Positions 45,244-54,776 of a stretch of 64,000 nucleotides of DNA are shown one piece after another. Below the pieces are notes generated by a model. That model did not search any database and was not told the DNA's origin. It saw nothing but the letters and a program-made list of their open reading frames with translations. The stretch is from contig JACPOQ010000035.1 of assembly GCA_016191435.1 (NCBI GenBank), forward strand, positions 496,001 to 560,000. The letters are read 5' to 3'. How positions within the stretch are numbered: position 1 is the stretch's first letter; every line of letters begins with the position of its first letter. The position numbers and the translations under genes were made by a program. The stretch is from Chloroflexota bacterium (GTDB lineage Bacteria; Chloroflexota; Dehalococcoidia; Tepidiformales; Tepidiformaceae).

Positions 45244-46246
45244 TCGCGTTCTCCTTGTAGATGCCGTCGTAGAGCGTGTCGAGGCCCGGTTGCGCGCTCG
45301 CGTCGGCGAACTGGATCGCCTGCGCCACCTCCTCTTCCACCCGCGCCACGAGTTCGTCGTAGTCCCGGTCGGTGATCATGTCCTCCTGGAGCATGCGTGC
45401 CTTCAACCGCTCGATCGGGTCGCGCTTGCGAAACTCCTCGACTTCGGACTTCTGCCGGTACAGCTCGGCATCGGCCATCGAATGGCCGCGGTAGCGGTAG
45501 GTCATCGCCTCGATGAAGTACGGCCCCTCGCCCGTTCGGCAGTGTTCGAGCGCCTTCTCCGTCACCTCGTGGACACCGACTACGTCCATGCCGTCGACGC
45601 GCACGCTCGGGATGCGGTACGCCTCGGCGAGCCGGTAGATCTCGTTCGCCACGGATTTCGCCAGCGGCAGCCCCATCCCGTAGCCGTTATTTTCGAGGAA
45701 CCAGATGTTCGGCGTCTTCCACAGCGACGACAGGTTCAGCGACTCGTGGAACTCGCCCTCGGCCACGCCGCCATCGCCGAACACGCACATCGTCACCGAG
45801 TCCTGGCCCTGCATTTTCGCCGCAAGCCCCAGCCCGACCGCGACCGGCATGTGCCCGCCAACGATCGCGTGGCCGCCGTAGAAGTTCGCCTGCTTATCGA
45901 AGATGTGCATCGAACCGCCGCGGCCCTTGCTCGTGCCGTCCACCCGCCCGAACAGCTCGGCCATGATGCGCTGCGGAGCGATCCCGCGGGCGATGGCGTG
46001 CCCGTGGTCCCGGTAATGTGTGATGAGCTTGTCCTGCGGCCGCAGCGCGCTGATGGAGCCCACCGCGCACGCCTCCTCGCCGATGTACAGGTGGAGGAAG
46101 CCGCGGACCTTGCCTTTGGTATACATCTCTCCCGTCCGCTCCTCGAAGCGGCGGATCAGCAGCATCTGGTAGAGAAAGCGCTCGAACTGCTCGTCCTTCG
46201 GCTCCGATGAGGTCGCCGGCGCGCTTGTCAGGGTCTCGGTTTTCAA
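45236..46246 (-). CDS. pdhA: Pyruvate (2-oxo acid) dehydrogenase E1 component, alpha subunit
   Basis: 336 residues. The thiamine diphosphate/Mg motif runs from GDGGVAEGEFHESLN to WFLENNGYGM (GDG-x~26-NN). The N-terminal region has LLIRRFEERTGEMYTKGKVRGFLHLYIGEEA and the phosphorylation-loop-like YRYRGHSMAD. The frame opens with TTG at 46246, overlapping the lpd stop (TTGA), with GGAG about ten bases upstream. It decarboxylates the 2-oxo acid together with the E1-beta subunit. Confidence 0.95.
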   Translation of the reverse strand: MKTETLTSAPATSSEPKDEQFERFLYQMLLIRRFEERTGEMYTKGKVRGFLHLYIGEEACAVGSISALRPQDKLITHYRDHGHAIARGIAPQRIMAELFGRVDGTSKGRGGSMHIFDKQANFYGGHAIVGGHMPVAVGLGLAAKMQGQDSVTMCVFGDGGVAEGEFHESLNLSSLWKTPNIWFLENNGYGMGLPLAKSVANEIYRLAEAYRIPSVRVDGMDVVGVHEVTEKALEHCRTGEGPYFIEAMTYRYRGHSMADAELYRQKSEVEEFRKRDPIERLKARMLQEDMITDRDYDELVARVEEEVAQAIQFADASAQPGLDTLYDGIYKENANG

Positions 46247-47670
46247 CGTGTCGCAACTCCTTGCGCGGCGCGCGCCCGCGTGCTTTTGCGCCGCGCGATG
46301 TGGATGGCCTCGCCGTCGGCCGCCAGCGCGGCCTCCTTGAGCGCCTCTGGCAGGGACGGGTGCGCATGGACCGCGAACCCGAGCTCGACCGTCGTCGCCT
46401 CGAGTAACGCCACCATCGTCGCCTCGCCCAGCAGGTCATTGATATCGTGCCCCACCATGTGGATGCCGAGTACCTGACCCGTAAGCACATCAGCGACAAC
46501 CTTTATGAATCCTTCGGTTTCCCCGATGGCGACGGCCTTACCCAGGGCCGAAAGCGGGAAGCGCCCGACTTTGACCTCGAACCCCGCGTCTTTCGCCTGC
46601 TTCTCCGTGTACCCGATGGACCCAACGTGCGGCTGGCAGAACGTCGCCCGCGGCATTTGCACGTAATCCAACACCGGCGTCTTCCGGCCGGCGATCGCCT
46701 CTGCCGCGATCACGCCCTGCGCCTGGGCCACATGCGCCAGCGGCAGCTTCCCTGTCACGTCGCCGATGGCGTAGATGCCCCGCACTTTCGTCTGCATGCG
46801 CTCGTCGATCGTGATGTAGCCTCGCTCCGTGGCAATGCCCACAGTCTCGATGTTCAACCCCGAGGTGTGCGGGACAAACCCGACCGCCACCAGCACGAGG
46901 TCCGCCTCGATTGCCTCCGGCTCGCCCCCTGCCGAGACCGTGACGCGCGCCACCTTGCCTTCAACGCTCACACCCTCCACCTTCGTGCTCGTCTTGCACG
47001 TCATCCCGCGCGCGGTGAACGAGCGCTTCAGCAGCTTCCCGATATCCGGGTCCTCCAGCGGCACCAGCTCATCCAGTAACTCGACGAGCGTGACATTCGA
47101 CCCATAGCTCGCCCAGACGTGCGCGAACTCGACGCCTACCGGGCCCGCCCCGATGACTACGGCCCGCGGTGGCGGCGTGCGCACCAGCAGCGCCTCGCGG
47201 CTCGTCATCACCACTTTGCCGTCGGGCACGACGCCCGGGATCATCCGCGTCGAGGCGCCCGTGGCGATGATGATGTTTTCCGCCTCGTACGTCTTCCCAT
47301 CACAAACGACGGTGTTCTTTCCCGTGAGCGAAGCGGAGCCGGTGACGGTTTCGACGCCGTTGTCGCGGAGCAGCGATTCGACGCCCCCGACGAGCTGCTC
47401 CACTACCTTGCGGCTGCGGTCAATCGCCACGCCGAGGTCGAACGACGGCTCGGACAGCGAGATCCCCCAGCGCGACGAATCCCGCACCAGGTTCACGACG
47501 TCGGCGTTCTTGAGCAGCGCCTTGCTCGGGATGCAGCCCCAGTTGAGGCACAACCCGCCGACCCGTTCGCGTTCGAACACCGCCACGCGGAGCCCGAGCT
47601 GGGCACCCCTGATAGCTGCCACATAGCCTCCTGGGCCCCCACCGATAACCGTAACGTCGTATTTAGCCAT
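46243..47670 (-). CDS. lpdA: Dihydrolipoamide dehydrogenase (E3)
   Basis: 475 residues. The FAD motif GGGPGGYVAAIRGAQLG is near the start, the redox disulfide is C41-x4-C46 (GLCLNWGCIPSKALL), a second nucleotide-binding motif VVIGAGPVGVEFAHVW lies near 180, and the C-terminal active-site His-Glu pair is in HAHPSLPEALKEAA. It reoxidises the lipoyl groups of E2 with NAD. As first gene of the operon, coupled to E1-alpha, it supplies a complete complex. Confidence 0.96.
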   Translation of the reverse strand: MAKYDVTVIGGGPGGYVAAIRGAQLGLRVAVFERERVGGLCLNWGCIPSKALLKNADVVNLVRDSSRWGISLSEPSFDLGVAIDRSRKVVEQLVGGVESLLRDNGVETVTGSASLTGKNTVVCDGKTYEAENIIIATGASTRMIPGVVPDGKVVMTSREALLVRTPPPRAVVIGAGPVGVEFAHVWASYGSNVTLVELLDELVPLEDPDIGKLLKRSFTARGMTCKTSTKVEGVSVEGKVARVTVSAGGEPEAIEADLVLVAVGFVPHTSGLNIETVGIATERGYITIDERMQTKVRGIYAIGDVTGKLPLAHVAQAQGVIAAEAIAGRKTPVLDYVQMPRATFCQPHVGSIGYTEKQAKDAGFEVKVGRFPLSALGKAVAIGETEGFIKVVADVLTGQVLGIHMVGHDINDLLGEATMVALLEATTVELGFAVHAHPSLPEALKEAALAADGEAIHIARRKSTRARAAQGVATR

Positions 47671-47739
47671 AGCTACAAACTAGACTACCATAGCGCCAGA
47701 TGGTGGGCTTACGAGCAACACAATCTTCTCAAAATGTCC

Positions 47740-48357
47740 TCACGCCGGCCCCATCGCCGGCTCCACCGCCGCGGTCGCGGCCACGCATCCCGCCAGCTCC
47801 TCGACCACCGCCGCCAGCTCCCGCAGGTGCGAGACGGCGGAGTCGCGCTGCAACTCCGCCAGCACCGAGCGGTAGTACCAGAGGATCTCCTCCGGCGCCG
47901 CTTTGAACCGCGTCCACACCTCAGGCCCCTGCGCCACGACATCCGCCACGATGGTCCGCGCGTTGTGCAGCTTGTCGCACGCCGCCAACAGCCGAACCTC
48001 GGGCATCGCCGTTGCCAGGTGCGCGATGTACGCCTCCTTGCGTTCGCGCCAGGGCGCCTTCTTCGGGCCACCGTCGGTATCCGTGCAGCCCCAGACGATG
48101 GCCTCCACGCGCGCGCCGAACCGTTCGCGGATGGCGAGCGCGGTCCCCTTCCCGCCCTGGTCTTCGATTGCGTCGTGCAGCAGCGCCGCAATCGCCGTGT
48201 CCTCGTCCGCGCCGCCTTCGAGCGCCAGCCCGCACACCGCGAACAGGTGCGAGACATACGGGGTCTCGCTCCCCTTCCGCCGTTGAGCCCGGTGCAGCTC
48301 CACCGCGAGCCCGAGCGCGTCATCGAACCGCTCGCTCAACTCCGTCAATCCTGCCAT
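47740..48357 (-). CDS. HD-domain phosphohydrolase (RelA/SpoT hydrolase-like)
   Basis: 205 residues. The metal-binding residues occur in YVSHLFAVCGL and ALLHDAIEDQGG (H...HD...D), with DKLHNARTIVADV near residue 130, as in the (p)ppGpp hydrolase domain of SpoT and small Mesh1-like enzymes. There is no synthetase or regulatory domain. It may be a small alarmone hydrolase or act on another nucleotide. AAGGAGG directly upstream supports the ATG at 48357. Confidence 0.85.
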   Translation of the reverse strand: MAGLTELSERFDDALGLAVELHRAQRRKGSETPYVSHLFAVCGLALEGGADEDTAIAALLHDAIEDQGGKGTALAIRERFGARVEAIVWGCTDTDGGPKKAPWRERKEAYIAHLATAMPEVRLLAACDKLHNARTIVADVVAQGPEVWTRFKAAPEEILWYYRSVLAELQRDSAVSHLRELAAVVEELAGCVAATAAVEPAMGPA

Positions 48358-48420
48358 TCGTCCTCCTTAACTCCATTCGTCATACCACGACCCTGCGCCA
48401 CCGTGTGTCGCAGTCCCGTG

Positions 48421-49110
48421 TTACACCTCGGTCGAATCGCGCCCGGCGAACGCTAGCACGGGCGTCCCCGGGGGCAGCGCCGGGCGCCGTAGCACGTACA
48501 GCGCATGGCTGCGCAGCAATGGGATCCCCGCGAGCGGCCCGTACAGCCACGGCGCCACCCGCCCCAGCGGCCGCGCGATGGGCGGCGCCAGCGTGGTCGT
48601 GTACACCTTCATCGGGCAGCGTGGGAACCACCGGCGCAAGTCGTCGGCCCCGATCGGATGGACGTTCGCGTTCCCCGGGCTCCTTCGCCGCATGTCGTAC
48701 ACCAGGATCAGCCCGCCCGGCCGCGTCAGCCGGAACAACTCCCGCGCGATCCCCTGCGCCACGTCCTCATCCGGCACGCTGCTGAACAGCGTGAATGCGA
48801 GCGCGAGGTCGAACTGCTCGTCCGGCTCGGGCACGCTATCAGCGCTCCCTTCGTGCACGCGGATCTCGGGCGAATGCAGCCGGCAATACGCGGCCGCGGC
48901 CGGGTCGAGGTCGATGCCGGCCTGGTCCTCTGGCCGCGCCCCCCACTGCACCATCAGCCGCAGGTTGTAGCCCGTTGAGCACCCGGCCTCGAAGGCACGC
49001 ACTCCGTCGAGCTCGTCGATACCGTGCCGCCGCAGCACCCGTAGCAGCAGACGCTCGCGCTCCTGGACCATCAGCAGGTTCCCGGGCTCGAGGATCGAAT
49101 GGCGCGTCAC
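48421..49110 (-). CDS. Class I SAM-dependent methyltransferase
   Basis: 229 residues. SAM-binding motif I is VRAFEAGCSTGYNLRLM, then IDLDPAAAAYC (acidic residue of motif II), DLALAFTLFSSVPDED and LTRPGGLILVYDMR (motif post II/III). These are typical of UbiE/Mtf25-type enzymes acting on small molecules or lipids. The C-terminal part (PWLYGPLAGIPLLRSHALYVL) is moderately hydrophobic, hinting at a membrane-associated substrate. GTG start at 49110. It is divergent from the aldo/keto reductase gene. Confidence 0.85.
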   Translation of the reverse strand: MTRHSILEPGNLLMVQERERLLLRVLRRHGIDELDGVRAFEAGCSTGYNLRLMVQWGARPEDQAGIDLDPAAAAYCRLHSPEIRVHEGSADSVPEPDEQFDLALAFTLFSSVPDEDVAQGIARELFRLTRPGGLILVYDMRRRSPGNANVHPIGADDLRRWFPRCPMKVYTTTLAPPIARPLGRVAPWLYGPLAGIPLLRSHALYVLRRPALPPGTPVLAFAGRDSTEV

Positions 49111-49228
49111 ACTGCCACTCTATCGGCCACTGCAGGGCAGCGGAAGGCGGCCCTTGTGCAACGCATAGTGCGCTCGCGGCGCCACGCGCCCGCGCGCATA
49201 ATTGCCAGACACCACCACGGAGTCCCAT

Positions 49229-50221
49229 GTGAAGCACACGCGCCTCGGCCGCACCGGCCTCCAGGTTTCCCGTCTCTGCCTCGGCACCATGACCTTTGGC
49301 CTCCAGTGCGACGAGCCGGCCTCCATCCGCATCCTCGATACCGCATTCGCTGGCGGCATCACCTTCCTCGATACCGCCGATGTCTACCCCCTCGGCGGCA
49401 CTGAGCAGACCACCGGCCGCACGGAGGAGATCGTCGGGCGCTGGCTGAAGCCGCACCGCAAAGACGTGATCCTCGCGACCAAGTGCTTCGGCGCCATGTC
49501 CCGCCGCCGCTGGGACCGCGGCAACTCCCGCAAGCACATCCTCGATGCCGTCGACGAGTCCCTCCGCCGCCTCCAGACCGACTACATCGACCTCTACCAG
49601 CTCCACGGCCCGGACCCCGAGACGCCGATCGACGAGACGCTGCGCGCTCTGGAAGATGTCGTGCGCGCGGGCAAGGTCCGCTACGTCGGCTGCTCGAATT
49701 TCCTCGCCTACCAGGTCGCGCGGTCATTAGGCCGCAGCGAAGTCCTCGGCATCGTGCGCTTCGATTCTGTGCAGCCGCGCTACAACATGCTCTTCCGCGA
49801 AATCGAACGCGAGCTGCTGCCGCTCTGCGCCGAAGAGGGCATCGGCGTCATCCCCTACAACCCGCTCGCCGGCGGGTTCCTCACGGGCAAGCACAAGCGC
49901 GAAGCGCCACCGCCCGAAGGCTCGCGCTTCACGCTCGGGACTGCCGGCCCCCGCTACCAGGACCGCTACTGGCACGAAGGCATGTTCGAAACCGTCGAAC
50001 AGGTGCGCGCCGTTGCCAGCGAGGCCGGCCTGCCGCTTGCGCAGGTGGCCGTTGCGTGGGTGATGGCGAACCCGGCCATCACCGCGCCGATCATCGGCGC
50101 CAGCCGCCCGGAGCAGCTCGCCGACGTCCTCGCCGCCGCGCAGGCGCCCCTCGACCCCGCGCTCAAGGCGCGCCTCGACGAGATCACGGCCGAATACCGC
50201 AAAGGGGACGCCGGCCGTTGA
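49229..50221 (+). CDS. Aldo/keto reductase
   Basis: 330 residues from the GTG at 49229 (GGAG seven bases upstream; a TTG at 49202 is less likely). The catalytic tetrad is visible: Asp and Tyr in FLDTADVYPLGG, Lys in VILATKCFG and His in LYQLHGPDP. The TIM-barrel NADPH-binding end includes IIGASRPEQLADVL. It belongs to the AKR group that reduces aldehydes or sugars. Its stop overlaps the TTG start of the HisN-like gene. Confidence 0.94.
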   Translation: MKHTRLGRTGLQVSRLCLGTMTFGLQCDEPASIRILDTAFAGGITFLDTADVYPLGGTEQTTGRTEEIVGRWLKPHRKDVILATKCFGAMSRRRWDRGNSRKHILDAVDESLRRLQTDYIDLYQLHGPDPETPIDETLRALEDVVRAGKVRYVGCSNFLAYQVARSLGRSEVLGIVRFDSVQPRYNMLFREIERELLPLCAEEGIGVIPYNPLAGGFLTGKHKREAPPPEGSRFTLGTAGPRYQDRYWHEGMFETVEQVRAVASEAGLPLAQVAVAWVMANPAITAPIIGASRPEQLADVLAAAQAPLDPALKARLDEITAEYRKGDAGR

Positions 50222-50979
50222 ACGAGCTCGCCGAGCTCCTGCGCGTGGCGGAGCGCGCCGCCGTTATCGCCGGCGATGTCATCATGCCGCTCTATGAATC
50301 GGCCCTCACGGTCGAGCTCAAGGCGGACCGCACGCCCGTGACCATCGCCGACAGGGTCGCCGAGGAGGCGATCCGCGCCTTCCTCGAACGCGAGTGCCCG
50401 GCGCACGGCATCCTCGGCGAGGAGTTCCCCGAGAAGGCCGGCGATGGGCGCCACCGCTGGATCCTCGACCCGATCGATGGGACAAAGTCATTCATCCACC
50501 ATGTGCCGCTCTTCGGCACGCTGGTCGCCCTCGAAGTCGACACCGTCCCGGTCGTGGGCGTCATCGCCTGCCACGCCGTTGGCGAGACCGTCTCGGCCGC
50601 GAAGGGCCTCGGCACGAGACTCAACGGCATGCCCGTCCGCGTGTCCACCACCACCTCATTGGCGGGGGCGACGATTTCCACCACCAGCTACTCGCGCTTC
50701 CGCATCGACCATCCCGCGGGCTTCGAACGGCTGGTCGCCACCGGCGCCATGCTGCGGACCTGGGGCGATTGCTACGGCTACCTGCTCGTCGCAGCCGGCC
50801 GCATCGATGGCATGCTGGACCCGGAGATGAACCTCTGGGATGCGGCGGCGCTCTATCCCGTGCTCACCGAGGCAGGCGGCAGGATGACGACGTGGACAGG
50901 CGAGGATCGCGTGGGGGGCAGCGTGGTCGCCTCGAACGGCGTGCTGCATGATGCGCTGCTGGCGGCCGTGAACGCATAG
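50218..50979 (+). CDS. Inositol monophosphatase family protein, probably histidinol-phosphatase (HisN-like)
   Basis: 253 residues from a TTG at 50218 overlapping the previous stop (TTGA). Metal-binding motifs are GEEFPEKAG, WILDPIDGTKSFIHHVPLFGTL and WDAAALYPVLTEAGG. The DPIDGTKSFI-x-x-x-P-L-x-GTL pattern is characteristic of the HisN branch, which removes phosphate from histidinol phosphate in histidine synthesis. No other his genes are in the window, so activity on inositol phosphate or another sugar phosphate is also possible. Confidence 0.88.
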   Translation: MNELAELLRVAERAAVIAGDVIMPLYESALTVELKADRTPVTIADRVAEEAIRAFLERECPAHGILGEEFPEKAGDGRHRWILDPIDGTKSFIHHVPLFGTLVALEVDTVPVVGVIACHAVGETVSAAKGLGTRLNGMPVRVSTTTSLAGATISTTSYSRFRIDHPAGFERLVATGAMLRTWGDCYGYLLVAAGRIDGMLDPEMNLWDAAALYPVLTEAGGRMTTWTGEDRVGGSVVASNGVLHDALLAAVNA

Positions 50980-51034
50980 CCGCCGGCGACGAAAGGCGGG
51001 ACCACCGCCGGGCCGCCCTCCGCCGCGTCATGGA

Positions 51035-51175
51035 TCAGGCTTTGCCGATCTTGAACATCTTTGTGCCGCAGACCGGGCAGACGCCTTCGGTGGCCGGCTT
51101 CCCGTTCTTCATTGTGATCGGCTTGGCGTCCTTCATTTCCCGCTTCTCGCGGCACTTCAGGCAATACGCTTCCAT
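51035..51175 (-). CDS. Small zinc-ribbon protein (DUF5679-like)
   Basis: 46 residues. Two Cys pairs, C5-x2-C8 (YCLKCRE) and a second C-x2-C in VCPVCGTKMF, form a zinc ribbon; the middle is basic (KPITMKNGKPATEG). It resembles DUF5679, a short family seen in Chloroflexota and relatives, similar to topoisomerase C4 fingers. Nucleic-acid binding is inferred. AGGAGGG stands directly upstream and a near-consensus promoter lies about 100 bases upstream. Confidence 0.85.
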   Translation of the reverse strand: MEAYCLKCREKREMKDAKPITMKNGKPATEGVCPVCGTKMFKIGKA

Positions 51176-51277
51176 GGGTACCCTCCTGTCAGGGCCCGCT
51201 GCCTGGGGCGGCGGGCGGCGTCGAGAATTGCTCTAGCGCTTAAGCTGATTTGCAAGAATGTCCTCGACGCTTTCGGC

Positions 51278-51305
51278 ATAATACCGCCAGTGAATCTGGT
51301 GTCAA
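51278..51305 (-). promoter_or_regulatory. Strong promoter of the DUF5679-like gene
   Basis: On the minus strand TTGACA (51300-51305), a 16-base spacer and TATTAT (51278-51283): the closest match to sigma-70 consensus in the window. The ~95-base leader contains a GCCCGCxGCC/GGCxGCGGGC hairpin at about 51188-51212, just before the ribosome-binding site. Confidence 0.75.
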
Positions 51306-51332
51306 TGCTTTTTGTATCTGGACTGGACATAA

Positions 51333-52250
51333 CTACAATTTCTCCATGTCTGCGAGCACTTTTAACGCCTTCAGACGCCCCGAATCGTCGATTGAACCCG
51401 TGCCGATGAAGCTGCCGGCGCCGTCGTAGATTCGGACCAGCGGCGCTCGATCGGCCGCCCCGGCGGGCGCCACCACCTTCCCCTGGACGATGTCGTGGGC
51501 GTGCTCGCTGCCCAGGAGCGCGGCCGGCCGGTCCACCAGTGCCTCGTCGCCAGGCAGCAGCAGATCCTCCAGTCCGCCGTGCCCCGCTACCTCCGCCAGT
51601 TCCTCCAGCGATATGGCGCCCGCGACATCGAACGCGCCCGCGCGCGTCCGGCGCAGCGCCGCCAGGTGCGCGCCGCACCCGAGGCGCTCGCCGATATCCC
51701 TCGCCAGGCTCCGGATGTAGGTCCCTGCGCCGCACTCGACGGATATCGCGAGCCGCTCCCCGCCCAGCACTCGGAGCTCGATGCGGCGGATGACGACCAT
51801 CCGTGCCTCCAGGGCCGGCGCGCCACCCTTGCGCGCCACCGCGTATGCCCGCTTGCCTTCCACCTTGATTGCGCTGTACGCAGGGGGTACCTGCAGCACT
51901 TGCCCGCTGAACCGCGCCTCCAGCGCCCGTAGCACCGCATCGTCGAGCGCCGGGATCGGTCGCCGCGACAACACCTTCCCCTCGGCATCGTCCGTCGCCG
52001 TGACAACCCCGAGCGCGATTTCGCCCTCGTAGCGCTTGTCGTGTCCCGCGAGGTACTCCACCATCCGCGTCGCGCGCCCGAGGCAGAGCACGAGCAATCC
52101 CGTCGCCATCGGGTCGAGGGTGCCGGTGTGCCCGATCCGCCGCTGCCCGCAGAGCCGCCGCGCCCTGGCCACCACATCGTGGCTCGTCCACTCGCCGGGC
52201 TTGTCGATGAGCAGGATGCCGGCCGGGCCGCCGGTGCGGTCCGATGCCAC
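51333..52250 (-). CDS. truB: tRNA pseudouridine(55) synthase
   Basis: 305 residues. The catalytic aspartate is Asp46 in RIGHTGTLDPMATGLL, and the opening GILLIDKPGEWTSHDVV is typical of TruB. The C-terminal part contains a PUA-like domain. It makes pseudouridine 55 in the T loop of most tRNAs. The GTG start lies six bases after the rbfA stop. It is the last gene of the nusA-rnpM-infB-rbfA-truB block. Confidence 0.96.
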   Translation of the reverse strand: MASDRTGGPAGILLIDKPGEWTSHDVVARARRLCGQRRIGHTGTLDPMATGLLVLCLGRATRMVEYLAGHDKRYEGEIALGVVTATDDAEGKVLSRRPIPALDDAVLRALEARFSGQVLQVPPAYSAIKVEGKRAYAVARKGGAPALEARMVVIRRIELRVLGGERLAISVECGAGTYIRSLARDIGERLGCGAHLAALRRTRAGAFDVAGAISLEELAEVAGHGGLEDLLLPGDEALVDRPAALLGSEHAHDIVQGKVVAPAGAADRAPLVRIYDGAGSFIGTGSIDDSGRLKALKVLADMEKL

Positions 52251-52256
52251 GGCGGC

Positions 52257-52619
52257 CTAGCCCTTGCCGTCGCCGTCGGCGCTGACTTCGTGGATCAGCG
52301 ACGCCAGCCGTGCCCCGCGCTCGATGGAAGGGTCGAAGCGGAACGTCAGCTCGGGGATAGTGCGCAGGCTCAGCCGGTGGAGGAGTTCGCCATGCAGGAA
52401 ACGCGCCGCCTGCTGGAGGCCTTTCAGCACCTCGCCGCGCTCCGCCTCATCGCCAAGGTGCGAGATGAACACGGTCGCGCGGCGGAGGTCCGGCGAGACC
52501 TCCACCTCGGTGATGGTTGTCAGGCCCTGCGAAACCCGCGGGTCTTTGACCTCGCGCGCAATGAGGCCACTGAGCTCCTCCCGCAGGAGCTCGTTCACGC
52601 GGTTCGTGCGGCGGCTCAT
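52257..52619 (-). CDS. rbfA: Ribosome-binding factor A
   Basis: 120 residues with the single KH-type fold of RbfA: NRVNELLREELSGLIAREVKDPRVSQGLTTITEVEVSPDLRRATVFIS, and the ending IPELTFRFDPSIERGARL. It helps mature the 30S subunit and 16S rRNA 5' end. It sits 19 bases after infB and six before truB. Confidence 0.95.
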   Translation of the reverse strand: MSRRTNRVNELLREELSGLIAREVKDPRVSQGLTTITEVEVSPDLRRATVFISHLGDEAERGEVLKGLQQAARFLHGELLHRLSLRTIPELTFRFDPSIERGARLASLIHEVSADGDGKG

Positions 52620-52638
52620 GGTTCATCCCGGCGGCGGG

Positions 52639-54420
52639 CTAGTTCGCTCGCTCTTCGTGGATGAACTCCAGCACGTCCCCCTCCGCGAACTTGTCGAAGC
52701 CGCTGAGCACCACGCCGCACTCGTAGCCCGAGGCGACCTCGCGCACGTCGTCCTGGAAGCGCTTGAGCCCTTCGCACCTCGACTTCGCAATCTCGGCGCC
52801 TTTGCGGATGACGCGCACGTTGGAACCGCGCCGCAACGTCCCATCGAGTACGAAGCAGCCGGCAATCTGCCCGAGCTTGCTCGACTTGAACAGCTGGCGC
52901 ACTTCGGCGTGCCCATCGACGACGGTGTTGTAAACGGGCTCGTACATGCCCGCCAGCGCCTTCTCGATGTCTTCGAGCAGCTGGTAGATGATCGTGTACG
53001 AGCGGATGTCCACGCCCGTGGCGTCCGCGCGCTTGCGCGCGGAGGGGTCGGTCTTCGCATTGAACGCGAGGATGATCCCGTTCGAGGCTTCCGCCAGCAT
53101 CGCGTCCGAATCGCTGACGGCGCCCGTCCCCGCGTGGATGATTTTCACCTTCACCTCGGACGTGCTCAGGCGTTCGAGCGAGCTCTTGATCGCCTCGGCG
53201 CTGCCGCGCACGTCCGTCTTGAGGATGATGATCAGCTCTTTCAGCTTCCCCGCGCTGATCTCGTTGAAAAGCGTGTCGAGGTTGACGTGCGCGTGGTCGG
53301 TCTGTTCGTCCGCTTCGCGGCCGCGCTTGCGCTCGTCGACGATCTGGCGCGCCGTCTTCTCGTCGGCCACCACCCGCACGCGCTCGCCGGCCTCCGGCGC
53401 GACATCCAGGCCCATGACCACCACCGGCGTCGAAGGGCCCGCCTCGCGGATGCGAGCGCCCTTGTAGTCGAACATCGCCTTCACCTTGCCGCTGATCTCC
53501 CCCACGACGATCGCATCGCCCTGGCGCAAGGTCCCATTCTTCACGAGCAAGGTCGCGACGGGGCCGCGGCTCGGGTCCATCTCCGCCTCGATGACCACGG
53601 CCTGGCCCGGTCGGTCCGGGTTCGCCTTCAGCTCCGCCACTTCCGCGACCAGCGAGATGCTATCGAGCAGGTCCTCGATGCCGGTGCCCTTCGTCGCCGA
53701 AACCGGTACGGCGATCACGTCGCCGCCGTAGTCCTCGACCACCGTGTTGTGCTCGGTGAGCTGCTGCTTCACGCGGTCCGGGTTTGCCCCCGGAAGGTCC
53801 ATCTTGTTGATCGCGACGATCATGGGTACGCCGGCCGCTTGCGCGTGGCTGATCGCCTCGGCCGTCTGCGGCATGACACCGTCATCCGCCGCGACCACGA
53901 GCACGGCGATGTCCGTAACCTGGGCGCCGCGGGCGCGCATCGCCGTGAAGGCGGCGTGGCCCGGCGTATCGATGAAGGTGATCGTGTTCCCGTTGCGCTC
54001 GACCTGGTACGCGCCGACATGCTGGGTGATGCCGCCGGCTTCGCCGGCCGCGACCTTCGTCTTACGAATGGTATCGAGCAGGCTCGTCTTGCCGTGGTCC
54101 ACGTGCCCGAGGATGGTCACGACCGGCGGGCGCGGTTTGAGCAGCGCCGGGTCGTCGGGCGCCTCTTCTTCGGCAACCGGGGCGGCCGCGGGTGCCGTCT
54201 CAACGGCGCCCGCTTCGCTGGGGTCGAATCCAAGGTCTACGGAGACAATGGCGGCCGTATCGAAGTCGATCGACTGGTTCATGCTCGCCATGACGCCGTG
54301 CGTCATCAGCCGCTTGATGATCTCGACGGCCGAAACGCCAAGCGTGTCGCCGAGTTCCTTGACCGTCAGCGCGGCCGGCAGGGCCACTGGCCGTGGTTTA
54401 GAGGTGGGTGTTGCCGTCAT
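52639..54420 (-). CDS. infB: Translation initiation factor IF-2
   Basis: 593 residues. One IF2_N module ([30 protein letters not shown]) is followed by a short linker and the GTPase: G1 [13 protein letters not shown]3 DTPGHAAF, G4 NKMD. Domains II-IV end with [21 protein letters not shown]. It brings fMet-tRNA to the 30S subunit. It is much shorter than E. coli IF-2 because the N-terminal extension is minimal. Its ATG overlaps the stop of the YlxR gene (ATGA). Confidence 0.97.
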   Translation of the reverse strand: MTATPTSKPRPVALPAALTVKELGDTLGVSAVEIIKRLMTHGVMASMNQSIDFDTAAIVSVDLGFDPSEAGAVETAPAAAPVAEEEAPDDPALLKPRPPVVTILGHVDHGKTSLLDTIRKTKVAAGEAGGITQHVGAYQVERNGNTITFIDTPGHAAFTAMRARGAQVTDIAVLVVAADDGVMPQTAEAISHAQAAGVPMIVAINKMDLPGANPDRVKQQLTEHNTVVEDYGGDVIAVPVSATKGTGIEDLLDSISLVAEVAELKANPDRPGQAVVIEAEMDPSRGPVATLLVKNGTLRQGDAIVVGEISGKVKAMFDYKGARIREAGPSTPVVVMGLDVAPEAGERVRVVADEKTARQIVDERKRGREADEQTDHAHVNLDTLFNEISAGKLKELIIILKTDVRGSAEAIKSSLERLSTSEVKVKIIHAGTGAVSDSDAMLAEASNGIILAFNAKTDPSARKRADATGVDIRSYTIIYQLLEDIEKALAGMYEPVYNTVVDGHAEVRQLFKSSKLGQIAGCFVLDGTLRRGSNVRVIRKGAEIAKSRCEGLKRFQDDVREVASGYECGVVLSGFDKFAEGDVLEFIHEERAN

Positions 54421-54725
54421 ACGTCTTCGCTTTCTTCGGCCGGTAATTCATTGGCGAAGGCGCGGAGCGCTTCGACATCCTCCGGGACCGGTGTGATTTT
54501 CAGTGCATATTTGATAGTACCGCCTTTGAGCGCTTTCTCCCAGCAGGCGGCGTTGGCGTGCAGATAGGCTCCGCGCCCATTCGCTTTGCCGGTGGCGTCG
54601 ATGATGACGCGCTGCTCCGGTGTGCGGACGACACGGATGAGCGTCCGTTTCCCCTGCGCCTCACGGCAACCGATGCAGGTGCGTTGCGGGATGTGCCGCG
54701 GCCGCGGCCCCTTTGCCCCCGTCAT
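54417..54725 (-). CDS. rnpM: YlxR/RnpM family RNA-binding protein
   Basis: 102 residues. The family's conserved start [22 protein letters not shown] and the patch [24 protein letters not shown] (GRGAY motif) are intact. YlxR proteins bind RNA; in Bacillus subtilis the homologue RnpM modulates RNase P. It lies between nusA and infB as in many bacteria and overlaps the infB start. Confidence 0.92.
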   Translation of the reverse strand: MTGAKGPRPRHIPQRTCIGCREAQGKRTLIRVVRTPEQRVIIDATGKANGRGAYLHANAACWEKALKGGTIKYALKITPVPEDVEALRAFANELPAEESEDV

Positions 54726-54776
54726 TCCGGACTCCCCGAACGCGACCCGGGCCGCCGGCTCTCTGGCCTCGCGCCC

